Positions 25,779 to 35,078 of a stretch of DNA of 64,000 nt are shown here, piece after piece. The notes below the pieces were generated by a model that did no database searches, was not told the DNA's origin, and saw nothing but the letters and a program-made list of their open reading frames with translations. A program made the translations under genes and the position numbers. Where the stretch lies: NCBI GenBank assembly GCA_019285715.1, contig CP079108.1, positions 1,255,001 through 1,319,000 on the forward strand. Direction: 5' to 3'. The stretch comes from Sphingosinicellaceae bacterium (GTDB lineage Bacteria; Pseudomonadota; Alphaproteobacteria; Sphingomonadales; Sphingomonadaceae). Position 1 is the first letter of the stretch. Each line of letters opens with the position of its first letter.

Positions 25779-27199
25779 TTCGTGTCTCCCCGTCCGGGCT
25801 GGCCGAGTTCGAAGTCGGTAACCGGGCGCTTGGCCGGGTCGGCCCAGTCGTACATCACGGCACCGTCGATCCAGATCTTCTCCGGCCGCGAATAGACCGA
25901 GAACGGTTCGCCGTTCCACAGCACGACGTCGGCGCGCTTGCCGGGCTCGAGGCTGCCGGTCTGGTCGGCGATGCCGAGACCCTTGGCGGGGTTCAGCGAC
26001 AGCCACTCCCACGCATGCTCTGGCGTGATCGTCATGCCCGCACGCCGCCCGGCACCGATCGCCTTGGCGGCTTCCTGGTTGAGACGCTGGATGCCGTCGG
26101 CGTCGTCGGAGTGGACGATGGCGCAGGCTCCGGCGGCATCGACCATCGCGATGTTCTCGCGGATGCCGTCGTAGCTCTCCATCTTGAAGCCCCACCAGTC
26201 CGCCCACATCGCGGCGCAGATGTTGTTGGCCTTGAGCAGGTCGGCGATCTTGTAGGCCTCGACGGCGTGGTGGAAAGCGGTGACGTGGTAGCCGAACTCG
26301 TTCGACATCGCGATCACGTTGGCCATCTCGTCGGCGCGGTAGCAGTGGTTCTCGACGAGGATCTCGCCGTTGAGGACGCCCATCAGCGTGTCGTTGGCCA
26401 GTTCGCGGCGCGGCGCGTCGGACGGCTTGGCGGTGCCCGCCTTTGCCTTGCGGGTGTAGTCATCCCATTTGCGCTTGTAGATCACCGCGTCGGACCAGAC
26501 CTGGCGGTCGACGGCGATGTTGCCCATGCGCGTTTGTGGCGACTGGCCCTTGCTGCCGTAGACGCGCTTCGGGTTCTCGCCGCAGGCCATCTTCAGGCTC
26601 GGCTTGGCGCCGGGGAACTTCATGTCCTGCGCGGTGCGGCCGAGCACGTTGCGGATGGTGACGCCGCGCCCGCCGAACAGGTTCGCGGAGCCCGGCAGGA
26701 TGTGCATCGTGGTGACGCCGCCTGCCAGCGCCCGGGTGAATTGCGGGTCCTGCGGCCAGATCGAGTGCTCGGCCCAGACCTCGGAGCGGTTCGGGCCGGT
26801 CGCCTCGTTGCCGTCGCTGTTCGCCTCGACACCGGGCGATGGGTAGTCGCCGAGGTGGCTGTGGATGTCGATGATGCCGGGGGTCACCCACAGGCCGCGG
26901 GCATCGATGACCTGCGCTCCGGCGGGGATGGCGACGGTCTGCCCGATTTCCGCGATCATGCCGTTCTCCAGCCGCACCGCGCCGCCGATCAGCTTGCGCC
27001 CTGCGCCGTCATAGATGGTGGCGTTCTGAATGACGGTCGTCACTGACGGGTAGGGCTTGTAGGTCGACGGATACGGGTCGAGCGGGATCGACACGATCTC
27101 CGGCGCTGCGCCCGTGGGCTTGGCGGAGACCGACTGGGGCGGCGGCTTGGTGGCGCAGGCGGCCGTGACGAGCAGGGCTGCGAGAACGAGTTTACGCAT
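25775..27199 (-). CDS. Exported amidohydrolase, probable lipoprotein
   Basis: A 474-residue metal-dependent hydrolase. The N-terminus MRKLVLAALLVTAACATK has a lipobox-like TAAC, so it is probably anchored in a membrane facing the periplasm. The metal motif is intact: VTPGIIDIHSHLGD (HxH). Further ligands are probably in YHVTAFHHAVEAYK and IVHSDDADG, and the C-terminal GSLEPGKRADVVLWNGEP is typical. Substrate class is likely N-acyl amino acid, Xaa-Pro or cyclic amide (inference). The ATG overlaps the stop of the POT transporter gene (TGATG), and its own stop overlaps the next gene; the three form one operon. Confidence 0.9.
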   Translation of the reverse strand: MRKLVLAALLVTAACATKPPPQSVSAKPTGAAPEIVSIPLDPYPSTYKPYPSVTTVIQNATIYDGAGRKLIGGAVRLENGMIAEIGQTVAIPAGAQVIDARGLWVTPGIIDIHSHLGDYPSPGVEANSDGNEATGPNRSEVWAEHSIWPQDPQFTRALAGGVTTMHILPGSANLFGGRGVTIRNVLGRTAQDMKFPGAKPSLKMACGENPKRVYGSKGQSPQTRMGNIAVDRQVWSDAVIYKRKWDDYTRKAKAGTAKPSDAPRRELANDTLMGVLNGEILVENHCYRADEMANVIAMSNEFGYHVTAFHHAVEAYKIADLLKANNICAAMWADWWGFKMESYDGIRENIAMVDAAGACAIVHSDDADGIQRLNQEAAKAIGAGRRAGMTITPEHAWEWLSLNPAKGLGIADQTGSLEPGKRADVVLWNGEPFSVYSRPEKIWIDGAVMYDWADPAKRPVTDFELGQPGRGDTK

Positions 27200-28977
27200 C
27201 AATTGACCCCGTGCATCCAGCGTTTGATCGGCACCGACAGCACCAGCAGCACTACCCCGAAACCGATCGCGATCTCGCCGATGGTGGTGAACACCCCGGC
27301 GTAGGTGTCGAGGCTGACCTTGAGGTTGGTGACCTGCCCGCCGACGGTCTCGACGCTGGCGACCTGCGCGACGACGCCGGCGACGTACTGCGCGCAGCTG
27401 ATCGACAGGAACCAGACGCCCATCATCATGCCGACGATGCGCGCGATCGACAGCTTGGTGATCATGCTGAGGCCGACCGGCGAGATGCAAAGCTCGGCCG
27501 CCGAGTGGATGAAGTACAGTCCGGCCAGCCACCAGATGCCGACCTTGAAGGTGGGGCCGACGAACTGCGTTCCCCAGACCAGGAACAGGAAGCCCGCGCC
27601 GACACCGATCAGCGCGATGCCGAACTTGACCGGGATGCCCGGCTCGCGGCCGCGCCGGGCGAGCGTGATCCACAGCTTGGCCATGACCGGCGCCAGCACC
27701 ACGATGAAGAAGGCGTTGAAGAACTGGGTCTGCCCGGCGGTGATCGAGAACAGGCCGAAGATGCTGAGGTCGGTATTGCGGTCGGCGAACAGGGTCAGCG
27801 AACTGCCCGCCTGCTCGAACAGCGTCCAGAACACGACGTTGAAGATGATCAGCACGATCGCCGCCAGCATCATCTCGAACTCGGCGCGGGTGCCGACCCT
27901 GAGCGACCAGATCGGGATGCCGATGATCGAGGCCAGGAAGGTGCCGAACAACACTTTGCCGAGGATCGGGAGGCCGAGGATGTAGCCGCCGATACCCTGC
28001 CCGGCGACCGGCGGTGGCGCGTTCATCAGGTTGGAGAACAGGAACCACACGACGGGGATCGCGACGATTGCCGCGACGTAGATCGACAGCGCCTTGTCCT
28101 TGCCGGGCTGAGCGGGCGGGTCGCCGACGCCGCCGAGCCTCGGCCCGGCGAACTGGATCAGCGCCCACGAGATCGCCATGCCGATCGCGGCCAGGCCGAA
28201 CCCCGCCCACCAGCCGAGCCCGTCCCAGACGCCGGGGATACCGACCGCGAGCAGCGGGCACATCAGCTGCGAGAACAACGACCCGAGGTTGATGCCCATG
28301 TAGAAGATCGTAAAGCCGGCGTCGCGGCGGCGGTCCTCGGGGGCGTAGAGCGAGCCGACCATCGTCGAGATGTTGGGCTTGAAAAAGCCGTTGCCGACGG
28401 TCACCGCCGACAGGCCGATCAGCAGGATCATCGTGTAAAGCGGGTTGCGCTCGCCACCGGGAACGAGTCCGCCCTTGGCCACCGTGCGCGCGACGCTGCC
28501 GTCAGCACGGTGGAGTTGGACCGAGCCGTCCTCCTGCCCCTTGATCGCGAGACGCTGCCCGGCATCGACGATGTACTGCTGCTTCTGAGCGGTCGAGCGG
28601 TCGACCGCGACTTCGTAGCGCTGGCCGTCGATGGTCGCGTAGGGCTTTGCCGCGTCGCCGCCGAAGCACAGGATCAGGTAGCCGCACGACATCACGATCG
28701 CGCCGAATTTCACCGCGCGTTTCGAGCCGAGATAGCGGTCGGCGAGCAAGCCACCGACCAGCGGGGTCAGGTAGACCAATGCGGTGAAGCCGCCATACAG
28801 GCTGGTGGTGGTGCTGTCGCTGAACAGGAAGTGGTCGGCGAGGTAGAGCGTCAGTAGCGCCCGCATGCCGTAGTAGCCGAAGCGCTCCATGGCCTCGGTG
28901 GTGAACAGTCGCGCCAATTGTCGCGGGTGGCCGAACCACAAGGCCTCGCCGGCACCGGCTGCGGGTATGCTTGCCAT
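27199..28977 (-). CDS. POT-family proton-dependent oligopeptide transporter
   Basis: A 592-residue inner-membrane symporter importing di- and tripeptides with protons. The POT signature TTEAMERFGYYGMRALL lies near residue 25; another is GNGFFKPNIST, and about 12-14 hydrophobic helices are present. An extra hydrophilic stretch of about 60 residues (AAKPYATIDGQRYEV to VAKGGLVPGG) between early helices is unusual for short bacterial POTs and occurs in some longer proteobacterial members. The ATG at 28977 has AGGGA upstream. It is the first gene of an operon with two exported amidohydrolases, so import of their products is likely. Confidence 0.93.
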   Translation of the reverse strand: MASIPAAGAGEALWFGHPRQLARLFTTEAMERFGYYGMRALLTLYLADHFLFSDSTTTSLYGGFTALVYLTPLVGGLLADRYLGSKRAVKFGAIVMSCGYLILCFGGDAAKPYATIDGQRYEVAVDRSTAQKQQYIVDAGQRLAIKGQEDGSVQLHRADGSVARTVAKGGLVPGGERNPLYTMILLIGLSAVTVGNGFFKPNISTMVGSLYAPEDRRRDAGFTIFYMGINLGSLFSQLMCPLLAVGIPGVWDGLGWWAGFGLAAIGMAISWALIQFAGPRLGGVGDPPAQPGKDKALSIYVAAIVAIPVVWFLFSNLMNAPPPVAGQGIGGYILGLPILGKVLFGTFLASIIGIPIWSLRVGTRAEFEMMLAAIVLIIFNVVFWTLFEQAGSSLTLFADRNTDLSIFGLFSITAGQTQFFNAFFIVVLAPVMAKLWITLARRGREPGIPVKFGIALIGVGAGFLFLVWGTQFVGPTFKVGIWWLAGLYFIHSAAELCISPVGLSMITKLSIARIVGMMMGVWFLSISCAQYVAGVVAQVASVETVGGQVTNLKVSLDTYAGVFTTIGEIAIGFGVVLLVLSVPIKRWMHGVN

Positions 28978-29077
28978 CGAAATCCCTGAACACCGCCGCT
29001 CTGTGGCGACGCTTGAAGCCGCGCACAGTAGCGGCTCGAACTTGCGGGGCAAGGGGGCAGGGGTGTAGCTCCCGCGC

Positions 29078-29656
29078 ATGCTGAATGATCGTTCGACACC
29101 GCTATCGCTGCTCGCGACGCGCCGCTCCGCCAAACCACGCGACATGCGCGGACCCGGGCCGACCGCGGGCCAGCTCGAGCGCCTGCTGACGGTTGCCGCC
29201 CGGGTTCCGGACCATGGCAAGCTCGCACCGTGGCGCTTCGTGGTGGTCGACCCCGACCAGCGTGCCAGCTTCAACGACATGCTGGAGGCGGCCTATCGCG
29301 CGGAGGTGCCCGAGCCGAACCCCGCCGAGGTCGAGAAGCTGCGCAGCTTCGGCGGCGAGGCGCCGTGCCTGGTGGTCGTGCTTAGCCGGGTCATCGAGCT
29401 CAACGCGATCCCGGTCTACGAGCAGCAGCTGTCGGCTGGTGGTGCTGCGACCATGCTGTGCGCCGCGGCGTCGGCGATGGGCTTCGTGGCAGGCTGGATC
29501 ACCGGCTGGGCCTCGCGCTCGCCTACCGTTATCGCGTCGCTCGGACAGGCAGGCGACCGCATCGCGGGCTTTGTTTTCATCGGCACAGCGGCGGTTCCGC
29601 TCGATGACCGGCCCCGCCCCGACCTCGACACTGTGGTGCGCCACTGGGACGGTTGA
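29078..29656 (+). CDS. Nitroreductase family protein
   Basis: A 192-residue FMN-dependent oxidoreductase resembling the YdjA subgroup. The FMN phosphate-binding arginines are in LLATRRSAKP near the N-terminus, APWRFVVVD follows, and the second half has GGAATMLCAAASAMGFVAGW. YdjA-type proteins are small, with an open active site and often poorly defined substrates. Divergent from the POT operon with 100 bases between starts, and 28 bases before the GntR gene, with which it may be co-transcribed. Confidence 0.88.
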   Translation: MLNDRSTPLSLLATRRSAKPRDMRGPGPTAGQLERLLTVAARVPDHGKLAPWRFVVVDPDQRASFNDMLEAAYRAEVPEPNPAEVEKLRSFGGEAPCLVVVLSRVIELNAIPVYEQQLSAGGAATMLCAAASAMGFVAGWITGWASRSPTVIASLGQAGDRIAGFVFIGTAAVPLDDRPRPDLDTVVRHWDG

Positions 29657-29684
29657 CTCGTCGGTGTTCTAGCGCGATACGACA

Positions 29685-30041
29685 GTGGTGTTCCACGGTG
29701 ACCGCCCCATCTACCTCCAGATCCGCGACATCATCGTTGCGCGCATCATCGATACCGGCGGCAGCGCAAGCGGCGGCGACGGCGACCAGTTGCCGTCGGT
29801 GCGCGCACTTGCGGCAGAGCTCGAGGTCAATCCGCTGACCGTCGCCAAGGCCTACCAGGAACTCCAGACCGCCGGCCTCGTCGCGGCGCGCAAGGGTGTT
29901 GGGCTGTACGTCGAGACCGGCGCGCGGCTGGCCCTGATGCGGACCGAGCGTGCCGCCTTCCTGCAGGACGAATGGCCCCGGACCCGCGCGCGGATCGAGC
30001 GGCTGGGGCTGACCCCCGAGGACCTGTTCGCCGACGCCTGA
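29685..30041 (+). CDS. GntR-family transcriptional regulator, YtrA type
   Basis: A 118-residue one-domain regulator. The winged helix-turn-helix occupies residues about 8-75, with [37 protein letters not shown] and GLVAARKGVGLYV, then a short helical tail for dimerisation. No large effector domain is present, which is typical of the YtrA subfamily. YtrA regulators usually sit with ABC transporter genes; none is present here. GTG start without a clear ribosome site. Its target could be its own operon or a distant locus. Confidence 0.9.
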   Translation: MVFHGDRPIYLQIRDIIVARIIDTGGSASGGDGDQLPSVRALAAELEVNPLTVAKAYQELQTAGLVAARKGVGLYVETGARLALMRTERAAFLQDEWPRTRARIERLGLTPEDLFADA

Positions 30042-30050
30042 CGTGCCGGA

Positions 30051-31427
30051 CTACCGCCCCGTCAACTGCTTCTCGATCGCCTTCGCCACACCCTCGCCGA
30101 CGATCTTCTGGCCCTTTTTCGAGAACAGGAAGTCGGCGTCGTCGGCGTTCGAGACATAGCCGGTCTCGAGCAGCACCGACGGCACATCGGCGGCCTTGAG
30201 CACCAGAAAGCCGGCGAAGTGGTGGAATTCGCCACGAAACACGACCCGGTCGCCGAGAGCGTCCTGCAGCGCTTCGGCGAAGGCGATTGCGGAGTTGAGG
30301 GTCGACCGTCGCATCAGCGCGATCATGATGTCACCGACCTCCGGTGCCTCGACCCCCAGGTTCACGCCGCCGATGATGTCGGCCTTGTTCTCGCGCGCCG
30401 CCAGCCGCGCCGCGACCGCGTCCGAGGCGGTGTCCGACAATGTGTAGGCGCTGGCACCGCGCGCGAGCGGGTTCGGCGCGCTGTCGGCATGGATCGAAAT
30501 GAACAGATCGGCGCGGGCCGTGCGGGCGATGGCGACGCGGCCGCCGAGGGGGATGAAGCGGTCGTCCTCGCGGGTCAGCTTCGCGCGGACCTTGCCCGAG
30601 GCATTGAGCGACTTGGCGACGACCCGTGCGATGGCGAGCGTCACGTCCTTCTCGTAGCGCCCGTCGAGGGCGATCGCGCCGACGTCCTTGCCGCCATGCC
30701 CGGCGTCGATGACGACGAGGGGCTTCTTGCCGCCCGAGCGCGGAGCGGTCGGCGGCAGCACGGCACCGGCAATGATCGGCCGCGAGGTTGCAGGCGGCTT
30801 CACCTTGGGGCCGAAGGTGCCGTCGGGCAGGTCGAAGTCGGGATCGGCAGCGGGCTTGCCGAACGCGCCGGTGTCGGCGGGAGGTGCCGGGTCGGCAGAC
30901 GCGTTGGCTGCAGGCTTGGTCGCAAGCGGTGAACTTGTCGCGGGCTTGGCCGCGGCGGTGGGTTTCGTTGGCTTGGCGGGAGTAGGCTTGGACAGATCTG
31001 GCACCGGCGGAACGGAGCGGGCCCCTACCACGAGCGAAACCCGGCCACGCTTCGTCGCCGTGGCGAATTCCGTCGCGCTGGCGGGGGCGAGCTTGATGGT
31101 CAGCCGACCATCGTCGCCGACATCGGCCGCGACAACGCGCATCGGCTTGGCGAGATCGACCACGATGCGCGCCGTCTTCACGTCGAACTGGCCGATCCGC
31201 GCAGCCTTAACGGCACCGCTGCCGGTCACTTCCTGCCGCGCCGCATCGACCCCGCCGAGGTCGATGACCAGCCGCAGCGGCGTCGCGAGCGCGAGAACGC
31301 GAGCCGTCACTGGCCCGTCGACGCCGACCTCGATGCGCGTCGGCAGCGCGGTCAAGTTGGTGGCGCGGGTCAGCGCCGCGGCCGGGAGCGCCCACAGCAG
31401 CAGCACGGCAAAGGCGGCAACTCGCAT
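30051..31427 (-). CDS. amiC: N-acetylmuramoyl-L-alanine amidase with AMIN domain
   Basis: A 458-residue periplasmic zinc amidase that cleaves the stem peptide from peptidoglycan during septum splitting. Order: signal peptide (ends ALPAAAL), AMIN domain (about 25-135), a Pro/Ala/Lys-rich linker (about 145-190), then the Amidase_3 domain. The zinc ligands are visible in VIDAGHGGKD, RYEKDVT and ISIHADS, and the catalytic Glu in LLETGYVSN. AMIN domains target such amidases to the division site. The start ATG at 31427 has no strong ribosome site. AmiC-like rather than AmiB-like is inferred from the domain layout. Confidence 0.93.
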   Translation of the reverse strand: MRVAAFAVLLLWALPAAALTRATNLTALPTRIEVGVDGPVTARVLALATPLRLVIDLGGVDAARQEVTGSGAVKAARIGQFDVKTARIVVDLAKPMRVVAADVGDDGRLTIKLAPASATEFATATKRGRVSLVVGARSVPPVPDLSKPTPAKPTKPTAAAKPATSSPLATKPAANASADPAPPADTGAFGKPAADPDFDLPDGTFGPKVKPPATSRPIIAGAVLPPTAPRSGGKKPLVVIDAGHGGKDVGAIALDGRYEKDVTLAIARVVAKSLNASGKVRAKLTREDDRFIPLGGRVAIARTARADLFISIHADSAPNPLARGASAYTLSDTASDAVAARLAARENKADIIGGVNLGVEAPEVGDIMIALMRRSTLNSAIAFAEALQDALGDRVVFRGEFHHFAGFLVLKAADVPSVLLETGYVSNADDADFLFSKKGQKIVGEGVAKAIEKQLTGR

Positions 31428-31449
31428 CGTCGTAACGGTTACCGGGCGA

Positions 31450-31474
31450 CCGGAGCAGCGACAAGCCGCTCCGG
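31450..31474. other. Strong hairpin between the DUF3011 gene and amiC
   Basis: CCGGAGCAGC (31450-31459) pairs with GCCGCTCCGG (31465-31474), nine of ten bases, around a 5-base loop. It is not followed by a T-run on either strand, so it may be an attenuating or stabilising structure instead of a classic terminator. Confidence 0.4.
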
Positions 31475-31486
31475 CGCGCTACAGGC

Positions 31487-32077
31487 TCAGTAGACCCGGA
31501 AAGTGCCGCGGCAGCCGTTGTTCACCCACACCCCGCCGCGGTCCCAACCCCAGTTGCGGCGCTGGCACCTGCCGCTGATGTCCTGCACCAGGTCCGCACC
31601 GCGGTAGACATCGCCGGCGCAGCGCGCCGGCTGATACTGCATCGAGTTGCAGGCGATGATGCGGCCGTTACCACCGCCGGGCAGGTTGGCCGGCGGAAAG
31701 CCGCCGGGGCCGCCCGGACGGACGGCATTGACCGAGAAGACCGCGCGGCAGCTGTCGTTGACCCAGATGCCGCCACGATCGAAGCCCCAGCTGCGGCCCT
31801 GGATGCAGTTGCCATGCGTCTGCTGAACGAGGCGGACGCCGCCGCGGGTGTCGACATCGCAGCGCGCCGACTTGTGCTTGTAGGACTCGCAGACGATCGT
31901 GCGCTGGCCGCCACCGACGTAGCCGCCGCCGGGACCGCGCCGGTCGTCGTCGCGGTTGCCGCGCTGGTAGCCGTCGTCGCTGCCCTGGCCGCCACCCTGG
32001 TAACCGTTCTGCGCGAGCGCCGGCAGGGGTGCCAGGCTCGCCAGTGCGAACGCTGCGATTAGTGTCAGTCTGAGCAT
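31487..32077 (-). CDS. Exported protein with two DUF3011 repeats
   Basis: A 196-residue secreted protein. The signal peptide (LIAAFALASLAPLPALAQ) is followed by a Gly/Asp/Arg-rich low-complexity stretch and then two copies of a roughly 57-residue domain. Each copy has four conserved cysteines and the pattern C-x6-7-RC, WGFDRGGIWVN or WGWDRGGVWVN, and CRAVF or CRGTF. This matches DUF3011, small disulfide-rich modules of unknown function seen in periplasmic proteins. ATG at 32077 has GGGGA upstream. It lies divergent from rne and may share the amiC transcript. Confidence 0.85.
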   Translation of the reverse strand: MLRLTLIAAFALASLAPLPALAQNGYQGGGQGSDDGYQRGNRDDDRRGPGGGYVGGGQRTIVCESYKHKSARCDVDTRGGVRLVQQTHGNCIQGRSWGFDRGGIWVNDSCRAVFSVNAVRPGGPGGFPPANLPGGGNGRIIACNSMQYQPARCAGDVYRGADLVQDISGRCQRRNWGWDRGGVWVNNGCRGTFRVY

Positions 32078-32555
32078 CGTGTTTCCCCACAGCGTTTCGG
32101 CTCCGCAAGGTCTAGCCGACGAGCTCACGCGTCGCCAGCCGCTTGTCGGGCCTTCGCGACCCTGCTACCCATCTCGTAACGGCGGGATAAGCGGCGATAC
32201 AGCCGGATCCATTCAGCGTCGTCGCCCGCGCATCCGGCGCGGAACGCTCCGGCCGCCCGCAACTGTAAAGCGGGCTCATGCCAGGGTTTTCTGCCCGGTG
32301 CACAAGGTTCTCGTTACCGTCCGGCCGGCATACAGGCCCGCCGGACAAAAGGTCAGGGTCGCATGACGTCGACGCGTTTAGTTCGAGCGGAGGTTGCCGG
32401 GTCGGGCAGCCCTGCCGGACGGTCGCCGTCACCTCTCCAAATCGCCACAACAACCCCGGGCCGGCTGGCGCGCATTCGCGCCGCCGCCCCACTTTCGCCT
32501 GTCGCCCGTTTCCTGGCTAGGTCCGGAAACGCGCGGCGCGCCATGGAGCACATCA
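32078..32555 (+). other. Long structured leader upstream of rne
   Basis: About 480 bases without a credible gene separate the DUF3011 gene from rne. On the rne strand there are several stable hairpins: CCGCGC/GCGCGG (32226-32242), GCCCGC/GCGGGC with loop AACTGTAAA (32255-32275), and GTCCGGC/GCCGGAC (32319-32346). RNase E genes in gammaproteobacteria are autoregulated through long structured 5' leaders; a similar role is inferred here. The transcription start was not located. Confidence 0.5.
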
Positions 32556-35069
32556 ATGTCACAGCGCATGCTGATCGACGCCCGCCACCCGGAAGAAACC
32601 CGCGTCGCGGTCGTCAACGGCCAACGGATTGAGGAATTCGACTTCGAAGCTGCCGATCGTAAGCAGCTTAAGGGCAACATCTATCTCGCCAAGGTAACCC
32701 GCGTCGAGCCGTCGCTGCAGGCGGCGTTCGTCGAGTACGGCGGCAACCGCCACGGCTTCCTCGCCTTCTCCGAGATCCACCCGGACTATTACCAGATCCC
32801 GCGCGAGGACCGCGAAGCGCTGCTTCGCGAGGAGCAGGAACTCCACGCCGAGGATCACCACGACGACGAGGACCACGAGGGCGAGCACACCGGCGAGGAG
32901 GGCGACGAGGTCGCGACCACCGGCGGCAGCGACGACAGCTCGGACTCGCTGCGCCGCCAGCGCCAGTCGCTGCGCCGCCGCTACAAGATCCAGGAGGTCA
33001 TCCGCCGTCGCCAGGTGCTGCTGATCCAGGTCGTCAAGGAGGAGCGCGGCAACAAGGGCGCGGCGCTCACCACCTACCTCAGCCTCGCGGGTCGCTACTG
33101 CGTGCTGATGCCCAACACCGCCAATGGCGGCGGCATCAGCCGCAAGATCTCGAACATCGGCGACCGCAAGCGCCTGAAGTCGATCATGTCCGACCTCAAG
33201 CTGCCGACCGGCATGGGTGCCATCGTTCGCACTGCCGGCCTCAAGCGCGGTCGCGCCGAGATCAAGCGCGACTTCGATTACCTGACCCGCCTGTGGGACG
33301 AGATCCGCGAGACCACGCTGGCGTCGTCGGCGCCGTGCCTGGTCCACGAGGATTCGAGCCTGATCAAGCGGGCCGTCCGCGACATCTACAACAAGGACGT
33401 CGAGCAGATCCTCGTCGACGGCCCCGGCGGCTACGAAGCCGCCCACAAGTTCATGCAGATGCTGATGCCGGCGCATGCGCCTCGCGTCGTCGAGTACACC
33501 GACGCGGTGCCGCTGTTCCAGCGCTTCGGCGTCGAGGCGCAGCTTGCGGCGATGTACAACCCGGTGGTCCAGCTCAAGTCGGGCGGCTATCTGGTCATCA
33601 ACCCGACCGAGGCCCTGGTCTCGATCGACATCAACTCGGGCCGCTCGACGCGCGAGCACGGCATCGAGGAAACTGCCTTCAAGACCAACATGGAAGCCGC
33701 GGAGGAAATCGGCCGGCAGCTGCGCCTGCGCGACATGGCCGGGCTGGTCGTGATCGACTTCATCGACATGGAGGTCAACGGCAACAACCGCCGGGTCGAG
33801 CGCGCCATGAAGGACGCGCTGCGCCACGACCGCGCCCGCATCCAGCTTGGCCGAATCAGTTCGTTCGGGCTGATGGAGATGAGCCGCCAGCGCCTGCGCA
33901 CCGGCATCCTCGAAGCCTCGACCCACGTCTGTCCGATGTGCGACGGCACCGGCTATGTCCGCACGATCTCGTCGGCGGCGCTGGCGGGCCTGCGCGACCT
34001 CGAGGCCGAAGCGATCAAGGGCAAGAACAGCGAGTTCCGCCTGCGCGCCGAGCACGACGTCGCGGTCTACATCCTCAATCGCAAGCGCGGCCAGCTCGAG
34101 GAGCTCGAGGAGCGCTACGGCGTCGGCATCGAGTGCGTTCCCGACGAGAGCCTGACCGGGCCGAACTATGTCATCGACACCGCCGGGCCACCGCCGGCGC
34201 ACCAGATCGTCATGTCGCCGATCCCGGCGCCGGTCGCGATTGTCGAGGATGAGGACGAGTACGACGCCAGCCATGAAGGCGAGGACGACGACGGCGTCGA
34301 GGGCGAGGAGGGTGCCGAGCGCCAGCCCCGCGAGCGCTCCGAGCGCGGTGAGCGTGGCGGCGAGCGTGGCCGCGGTCGCGGTCGTGGCCGTCGTCGCGGC
34401 GGCCAGTCCGATCGTCCCGAGGGCGAGGATGCACCTGCAATCGAAACCGGTATCGACTCCGGCGAGGAAGCTGCCGTGCTCGAGGCCGTGCCCGACAGCG
34501 AGGAGCCCGAGCGCACCCCGGCAGCCGATGACGGCGAGGCTCCGCGCCGCCGCCGCCGTGGTCGCCGTGGTGGTGGTCGCCGTCGTGAAGGCGGTCCGGG
34601 CGAGCCCCAGGCGGAGACGACCGGTGAAGCCGAGACTGACGGCGAACTGCCGCTCGAGAGCGAGCCGGCTGCCATCGAAGCCCTCGCCACCCCCAGCGTG
34701 GAGGACGCACCCGCTCCGAAGGCCCGCCGCTCGCGGTCCCGCAAGGCTCCGGCTGCAGAAGTCGAGGCCGAGCCGGTGATTGCCGAGGCTATCGACGCTG
34801 CGGTCCCACCCGCTGCGCCGCCCGCTGCCGATCCGGTGCCCGTTGCCGAGGAGGCTAAGGCGAAGGCTCCGCGCAAGCGCAGCCCGCGCAAGAAGGCGGT
34901 CGACAGTGGCGAGGCTCCTGAGGCACCGCCGGCGGCGTCTGCTGCAACCGTCCCTGTAGCGGCTCCGGAAGCCGAGGCCGAAGCTGCCACCGCAACTCCT
35001 GCGAACGACGCTAGTGGCACCGGTGAGGCCCCCCGCAAGGGCTGGTGGTCGCGGACGTTCGGGACCTGA
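32556..35069 (+). CDS. rne: Ribonuclease E
   Basis: Endoribonuclease of mRNA decay and rRNA/tRNA processing and scaffold of the degradosome; 837 residues. The ATG at 32556 (GGAG upstream) gives the family start MSQRMLIDARHPEETRVAVV. The S1 domain (about 40-210) carries an acidic insertion of about 50 residues (EDHHDDEDHEGEH), as in alphaproteobacteria. Catalytic aspartates lie in VSIDINSG (about 357) and VVIDFIDM (about 400), and the zinc link is CPMCDGTGY (about 459-467). The C-terminal half is disordered, Arg-rich and Ala/Pro-rich, and ends RKGWWSRTFGT. It is followed by a large inverted repeat. Confidence 0.96.
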   Translation: MSQRMLIDARHPEETRVAVVNGQRIEEFDFEAADRKQLKGNIYLAKVTRVEPSLQAAFVEYGGNRHGFLAFSEIHPDYYQIPREDREALLREEQELHAEDHHDDEDHEGEHTGEEGDEVATTGGSDDSSDSLRRQRQSLRRRYKIQEVIRRRQVLLIQVVKEERGNKGAALTTYLSLAGRYCVLMPNTANGGGISRKISNIGDRKRLKSIMSDLKLPTGMGAIVRTAGLKRGRAEIKRDFDYLTRLWDEIRETTLASSAPCLVHEDSSLIKRAVRDIYNKDVEQILVDGPGGYEAAHKFMQMLMPAHAPRVVEYTDAVPLFQRFGVEAQLAAMYNPVVQLKSGGYLVINPTEALVSIDINSGRSTREHGIEETAFKTNMEAAEEIGRQLRLRDMAGLVVIDFIDMEVNGNNRRVERAMKDALRHDRARIQLGRISSFGLMEMSRQRLRTGILEASTHVCPMCDGTGYVRTISSAALAGLRDLEAEAIKGKNSEFRLRAEHDVAVYILNRKRGQLEELEERYGVGIECVPDESLTGPNYVIDTAGPPPAHQIVMSPIPAPVAIVEDEDEYDASHEGEDDDGVEGEEGAERQPRERSERGERGGERGRGRGRGRRRGGQSDRPEGEDAPAIETGIDSGEEAAVLEAVPDSEEPERTPAADDGEAPRRRRRGRRGGGRRREGGPGEPQAETTGEAETDGELPLESEPAAIEALATPSVEDAPAPKARRSRSRKAPAAEVEAEPVIAEAIDAAVPPAAPPAADPVPVAEEAKAKAPRKRSPRKKAVDSGEAPEAPPAASAATVPVAAPEAEAEAATATPANDASGTGEAPRKGWWSRTFGT

Positions 35070-35078
35070 TCGAATACT

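Noticed and set aside
32250-32280. CGCAACTGTAAAGCGG, resembling the core of a cobalamin riboswitch
   Set aside because: No B12 box or other conserved blocks follow at the right spacing and orientation, and the downstream gene is rne, which is not a cobalamin gene.
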